From Brevibacillus_H sp041920465 (lineage in GTDB: Bacteria > Bacillota > Bacilli > Brevibacillales > Brevibacillaceae), in assembly GCA_041920465.1 (NCBI GenBank), contig JBHGXW010000021.1, positions 1 through 64,000 on the forward strand: 64,000 nucleotides of DNA. The letters are read 5' to 3'. The translations under genes and the position numbers were made by a program. Shown here piece by piece: positions 60,585 to 64,000 of the stretch (the first letter of the stretch is position 1; the number at the start of each line of letters is the position of its first letter). The notes under the pieces are model-generated. The model saw only the letters and a program-made list of their open reading frames with translations, was not told the origin of the DNA and ran no database searches.

Positions 60585-61550
60585 TTAATATTTGTTGAAG
60601 ATATCCGTTGCTTCTTTCACGATCAGTCTCGCAGAAATCGGGCCGCGGCTTCTGGACCACAAGTCACGGTTAACCTGCACCACTTTTTTGGTTTTTACCG
60701 CTTTCAGCTTGCTCCAAATCGGGTTGGAACTGAGTTCGACAATTCCGTCCTGGCCAGGATCGGCGTACACGAAAAGCAGATCCGGGTCAATTTGAAGCAC
60801 TTTTTCCAGGCTTAATTGCACCATGTCCGGATAAACCTTGTCGCTTGGGCCTTTGTAAGCATAATCTGCTTTGAGCGCCAGGAAAATGGAGCTGGAGAAA
60901 GAGTTTTGCGTCCAGGCCCACATTGTATTCTTGTTGTTAAAGATTCCGAGAACTTTCATCTTTTTGTTCTTCAACTTGACTTGAGCAGCGGCAAGCTCTT
61001 TGTTAAACAGAGCGACGAAAGCATTCGCTTGTGCTTTGCGGCCCATGATCTCTCCCAAGCGTACCAGGTTCGTCATCGCTTCTTGATAGCTGCCTGCGCG
61101 GAATCCGGCAACCGGAGCAATTTTGGAAAGCTGCGGTATCATTGCTTTGTGGAACTCATAAAGGTGGTCAATGACGATCAAATCAGGCTTGAGTGCGGCG
61201 ATAGATTCAAGGCTTGGTGCGTTTATTTTCCCAACCGTTTTGACGCCTTTCAGTTGTGCTGCCAAATAAGCAGGCAATTGATTGGAATTGGAGATCGTTA
61301 CACCAACCGGCTTCACGCCAAGCGCAATTACCGCATCAGTTCCGGCTACACTTAGAGTTACAACACGTTTGGGAATTCCCTTAACTTTCAGAACTCCCAG
61401 TTCTGTTTGATATGTACGAATCTGGCTGCTGTTGACGGGCGCTTTGGTACTTGCTTCAACAGGAGCGGCAAATAACTGAGATACCATCAAGGCAACAGCT
61501 ATTAAAGCCATAAAAAATTTTGGGAAGTGATTCGAGTATGTACCAGACAT
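60585..61550 (-). CDS. Ferric-siderophore binding protein, non-lipidated
   Basis: 321 residues of the FecB/FhuD/BtuF class-III binding family: KRVVTLSVAGTDAVIALGVKPVGVT, ALKPDLIVIDHLYEF and the C-terminal VNRDLWSRSRGPISARLIV. The signal peptide ends in a signal-peptidase-I type site (VEA-S at about 33). There is no cysteine in the whole protein, so it cannot be lipidated, unlike usual Gram-positive binding proteins. First gene of the Fur-like-regulated operon. ATG at 61550 has AAAGGAGG. Confidence 0.92.
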   Translation of the reverse strand: MSGTYSNHFPKFFMALIAVALMVSQLFAAPVEASTKAPVNSSQIRTYQTELGVLKVKGIPKRVVTLSVAGTDAVIALGVKPVGVTISNSNQLPAYLAAQLKGVKTVGKINAPSLESIAALKPDLIVIDHLYEFHKAMIPQLSKIAPVAGFRAGSYQEAMTNLVRLGEIMGRKAQANAFVALFNKELAAAQVKLKNKKMKVLGIFNNKNTMWAWTQNSFSSSIFLALKADYAYKGPSDKVYPDMVQLSLEKVLQIDPDLLFVYADPGQDGIVELSSNPIWSKLKAVKTKKVVQVNRDLWSRSRGPISARLIVKEATDIFNKY

Positions 61551-61580
61551 GCTGATCCTCCTTTAACAATATAAACAGAT

Positions 61581-61652
61581 TGATAATGATAACCTTTTTC
61601 ATTTACCATTATAGCCATATTTTTCTGCTAGTCAACAATAATGATAATCATT
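61581..61652 (-). promoter_or_regulatory. Iron-operon promoter with two Fur-like boxes
   Basis: On the minus strand TTGACT (61630-61635) and TATAAT (61608-61613) are 16 bases apart. One Fur-like box lies downstream (TGATAATGATAACC from 61581) and another just upstream of the -35, the perfect palindrome AATGATAATCATT (61640-61652). These surround the promoter of the binding-protein gene. Confidence 0.78.
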
Positions 61653-61663
61653 CTTAATTATAA

Positions 61664-61710
61664 AAATATAAAAGCAGCCTTCCCGTCTGCTGCTAACCGA
61701 CAGGAAGGCT
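61664..61710 (-). terminator. Terminator of the DoxX-family gene
   Basis: AGCCTTCCCGTC (61676-61687) and GACAGGAAGGCT (61699-61710) form a 12-bp stem with one G-T pair; TGCTTTTATATTTT follows on the minus strand. Confidence 0.82.
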
Positions 61711-61790
61711 CCTCTCTTTTTCATTTACATTCCTGTTATCTTGAAAATACGGAAAATGAAAGCAAGTGACGACCATGTACACGAACATTT

Positions 61791-62180
61791 TTAGAACAAT
61801 ACATAAGCGCCAGGACCGATCAAGGCAACGCCAATCGCGATCGCGATCAACACCAGATTATACTCGAATCCGTTGGAAGTAATCCAGTATCCGTTTTGTC
61901 CGTGAACTTTGAAAATGGCGACGAGCATCGTCAACACGATAAATGCCGCTCCAACCGAAGTGAATACTCCCGCAGCAAAGAAGGCTCCTCCCAACAATTC
62001 CATCAAACCGGCAATCGCAGCCATCAATACCCCAGGTTTAACCCCGATTGACTCCAGCCATCCGCCAGTTCCTTTGAGACCGTAACCGCCAAACCATCCA
62101 AACAGTTTCTGCGCTCCATGCCCCATAAAAGTGAGACCAACAACCAACCGAATAATCAATAAACCAAGATTCATCATCAT
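61791..62180 (-). CDS. DoxX-family membrane protein
   Basis: 129 residues with four membrane helices. RLVVGLTFMGHGAQKLFGWFGG and GLMELLGGAFFAAGVFT are typical of the DoxX/CatD/MhqP group, often induced by quinones and linked to thiol redox balance. Three in-frame ATG codons lie at the start (62180, 62177, 62174); the first has AGGA 6 bases upstream. A promoter with paired operators lies upstream. Confidence 0.9.
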   Translation of the reverse strand: MMMNLGLLIIRLVVGLTFMGHGAQKLFGWFGGYGLKGTGGWLESIGVKPGVLMAAIAGLMELLGGAFFAAGVFTSVGAAFIVLTMLVAIFKVHGQNGYWITSNGFEYNLVLIAIAIGVALIGPGAYVLF

Positions 62181-62215
62181 GCCTCTTCCTTTCGTGAATT
62201 TATAAAAAGTATTTA

Positions 62216-62264
62216 ACTTACTTTATGTAAGTATTATAAAATATATTACTTACTTTAGTCAAGT
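62216..62264 (-). promoter_or_regulatory. DoxX-gene promoter with two related operators
   Basis: On the minus strand TTGACT (62257-62262) and TATAAT (62233-62238) are 18 bases apart. ACTTAC-N5-GTAAGT (62216-62232) is a perfect 6-5-6 inverted repeat and a weaker copy, ACTTAC-N5-TCAAGT, is at 62248-62264. The spacing is 32 bases; a MarR- or HxlR-type redox repressor would fit. Confidence 0.65.
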
Positions 62265-62280
62265 ATCTAAATAAAAAATA

Positions 62281-62303
62281 GCCTCGTCCTATTTTGACGA
62301 GGC
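62281..62303 (-). terminator. Terminator of the GGDEF-EAL/PilZ unit
   Basis: GCCTCGTC and GACGAGGC form a perfect 8-bp stem. On the minus strand TATTTTTTATTT follows. The PilZ stop codon (62289-62291) lies inside the hairpin. Confidence 0.85.
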
Positions 62304-62663
62304 CCCCATATGGCGTCTGGCATACACTTTTAATTCCGACAGAAGCTGTTCTTTATCGTATTTCTTATTTTGAAATTCCAATCCGTAAAAATACTGTTTG
62401 CCTGATGTCTTCTTCCAAACAATATGCCCCAAAAAATCAAGCGGTTTTTCATTCAGACAAAATGAAATCTGTACATACACTTCATGCTCGGGATGCAGAT
62501 TGAGCGGACAAGCGAATTTCGCTCCGTTTAAGCTAATATCATGAATCTCAACGGCTCCCGCTGTGCTTTCCACATCCCGGCCATTGATTCTTATGATTTT
62601 CATTGTCGATTCCAGAGGAGAATTAAATATATAACGAAAGGCTTCATGCCGTTTGTACTCCAT
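62289..62663 (-). CDS. PilZ-domain cyclic di-GMP receptor
   Basis: 124 residues, one PilZ domain. The c-di-GMP ligands are visible: RHEAFR (Arg5 and Arg10) and DISLNG (42-47). It has no other domain and no membrane segment, so it is a soluble effector. ATG at 62663 has GAGGTG 5 bases upstream; the longer frame to 62759 overlaps the GGDEF-EAL gene. It starts 4 bases after the stop of that gene, so both are made together. Confidence 0.9.
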   Translation of the reverse strand: MEYKRHEAFRYIFNSPLESTMKIIRINGRDVESTAGAVEIHDISLNGAKFACPLNLHPEHEVYVQISFCLNEKPLDFLGHIVWKKTSGKQYFYGLEFQNKKYDKEQLLSELKVYARRHMGASSK

Positions 62664-62667
62664 ACCA

Positions 62668-64000
62668 TCACCTCTGAATAATATACTTTCTGGTGAAATC
62701 GTTTGATGAAAGTGGGCGGCTGAATAAATATCCCTGCGCTTCATCACATTGATGCTCAAGCAAAAATTGATATTGGCTGTCGGTCTCGACTCCCTCCGCG
62801 GTAACCTTCAGGTGCAGATTGTGGGCCATTGCGATAATCGTGGCTACAATGGCGGCATCGCTCGTGTCTTCCTCCAGTTCACGCAAGAAGGATTGGTCGA
62901 TTTTTAACTTGTCGATGGGAAGCCTTTTCAGATAGCTAAGGGAACTGTAGCCCGTTCCGAAATCATCCATGCCGATTTTTACCCCAAGTTCTTTCAGGTC
63001 TTTCAAAATACTCATGGCATGTCCGATATCCATGGCCATACTTTCCGTTATTTCCAGCTCCAAAAAAGCAGGATCACAGCCGGTTCCGGCTAAGGCCTTC
63101 TTTACGGAAGAAACCAGATCATGTTTCATAAACTGTCTGGAGGACAAGTTTACGGCCATGGTTAGCGGATTATTTTTCTTGACAGAATTCCAGAGAAGCG
63201 TCTGGGTACAAGCCGTTTTCATGACCCACTCGCCAATTGGAATAATCAGTCCTGTTTCTTCAGCCAACGGAATAAATTGTGCCGGCGGGATGAGACCCCA
63301 CTTGGGATGATTCCACCTGATGAGTGCCTCCGCCCCGACGAGTTCCCCTGACCCGACATGGACCTGAGGCTGATAGAAGAGCTCGAATTCATTTCGCTCC
63401 AACGCCCGATACAAATCATTTTCAAGGATAATTCTCTCATGAGCGCTTTCATTCATACTCGGATTATAGAACTGATACTTGCTTCCTCTGTCCTTCACCC
63501 GATACATGGCGGTATCCGCGTTTACCATTAACGTCTCCGTATCCGGCCCGTCTGTTGGATAGATCGTAATCCCGATACTGCACGACAGGTGGAATTCGTA
63601 GCCTTCATGGATGATCGGTATCTCCACTGTGTCAATGATCTTTTGGGCGATATCGGATACTTCCTGTTCTGAACCGATACCGTGTAAAAATGCGGCAAAT
63701 TCATCTCCGCCGATCCGAAACAGTTGATCAGATTTTTTGAGACAGCTTTGAATGCGTTCTGATAGGGAAATAAGCAAATTGTCGCCAAATTGATGGCCGA
63801 TTGAATCGTTCACCTTTTTAAAATGATCGATGTCAATAAACATGACGGAAAAGCTGATCTGTTTACGGTCTGAAGCGATGATGGCTTCGTCGATCCGTTC
63901 CTTTAGCGCCCGTCTGTTTGGCAGGCTGGTCAGCTCGTCATGAAATGCGAGAAAGTTGATTTTTGCTTCCGCCAGCTTGTTTTCCGTTATGTCTTTAAAC
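62668..64000 (-). CDS. GGDEF-EAL protein, N-terminus beyond window (partial)
   Basis: The reading frame continues to the right edge, so only the C-terminal 443 or so residues are present. A PAS end (FKDITENKLAEAK) is followed by GGDEF with intact RIGGDEF and an EAL domain with EALIRWNHP, ITESMAMD and DDFGTGYSSL, then EQCDEAQGYLFSRP-like ends. Both sites look active, so it may make and degrade cyclic di-GMP. It is similar in the C-terminal half to the protein at 42652. A PilZ receptor follows in the same unit. Confidence 0.93.
   Translation of the reverse strand, partial: FKDITENKLAEAKINFLAFHDELTSLPNRRALKERIDEAIIASDRKQISFSVMFIDIDHFKKVNDSIGHQFGDNLLISLSERIQSCLKKSDQLFRIGGDEFAAFLHGIGSEQEVSDIAQKIIDTVEIPIIHEGYEFHLSCSIGITIYPTDGPDTETLMVNADTAMYRVKDRGSKYQFYNPSMNESAHERIILENDLYRALERNEFELFYQPQVHVGSGELVGAEALIRWNHPKWGLIPPAQFIPLAEETGLIIPIGEWVMKTACTQTLLWNSVKKNNPLTMAVNLSSRQFMKHDLVSSVKKALAGTGCDPAFLELEITESMAMDIGHAMSILKDLKELGVKIGMDDFGTGYSSLSYLKRLPIDKLKIDQSFLRELEEDTSDAAIVATIIAMAHNLHLKVTAEGVETDSQYQFLLEHQCDEAQGYLFSRPLSSNDFTRKYIIQR

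Noticed and set aside
1..64000. CRISPR array, tRNA/rRNA genes, prophage or insertion sequence with transposase
   Set aside because: No regular spaced repeats, no tRNA-like or rRNA sequence recognised by eye, and no transposase, integrase or phage protein among the frames.

Overview
The window looks like the chromosome of a spore-forming, single-membrane Firmicute of the Bacillales. The gene order citZ-icd-mdh-phoPR, ytvI, fxsA, pyk-pfkA-accAD-ytsJ-dnaE-ytpI-ytoI-ytkL matches the Bacillus subtilis 'yt' region. Sporulation-type families (YheC/YheD, a gamma-SASP-like repeat protein), AGGAGG ribosome binding sites and frequent GTG/TTG starts fit this. SLH-domain and YhfH-type proteins and the moderate G+C suggest a relative of Alicyclobacillaceae such as Effusibacillus or Tumebacillus. 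The genus is inference only. No rRNA, tRNA, CRISPR array, phage or transposase gene was found.

Positions 1-29500 are core metabolism, almost all on the minus strand. Read in transcription order they are dnaE; an ytsJ-gntR-small protein-accD-accA cluster; pfkA-pyk; a thioesterase and fxsA; citZ-icd-mdh; lipoprotein-phoP-phoR; and phoU-ppk. This couples glycolysis, malate/NADPH supply and malonyl-CoA synthesis, and puts phosphate sensing beside polyphosphate synthesis. A TGGT-N3-ACCA palindrome just downstream of the ytsJ promoter suggests that the FCD-type GntR regulator controls its own operon. The stretch from 23485 to 29500 holds ytpI, ytoI, ytkL, a YheB-type membrane protein and unknown genes.

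Positions 29500-38700 are accessory and sporulation related. There are four tandem YheC/YheD-type ATP-grasp genes, a LysE-type exporter and a 276-residue protein with five gamma-SASP-like repeats. These are followed by unknown genes and a glutaredoxin-CGCGG-protein pair behind a Fur/PerR-like box. The CGCGG protein resembles a family proposed to be radical-SAM-modified peptides.

Positions 38800-48400 are a mixed set: an acyl-CoA synthetase, an SDR enzyme, an FMN reductase, a 43-residue YhfH-type zinc-ribbon protein, a MASE3-PAS-GGDEF-EAL protein, an acetyltransferase and a chemoreceptor. Two copies of an intergenic repeat with terminal inverted repeats lie at 37.6-37.9 kb and 48.05-48.3 kb; a related stretch is at the left edge.

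Positions 48400-64000 hold a complete rbsRKDACB ribose operon with two 20-bp operators. Next is a siderophore-type iron uptake operon behind a strong promoter with two Fur-like boxes. Its binding protein has no cysteine, and an SLH-domain protein follows it, then two FecCD permeases, an ankyrin lipoprotein, an ATPase, an MFS exporter and a nitroreductase. The right end has a DoxX-type redox protein with paired operators, and a GGDEF-EAL gene (cut by the window edge) followed directly by a PilZ c-di-GMP receptor.
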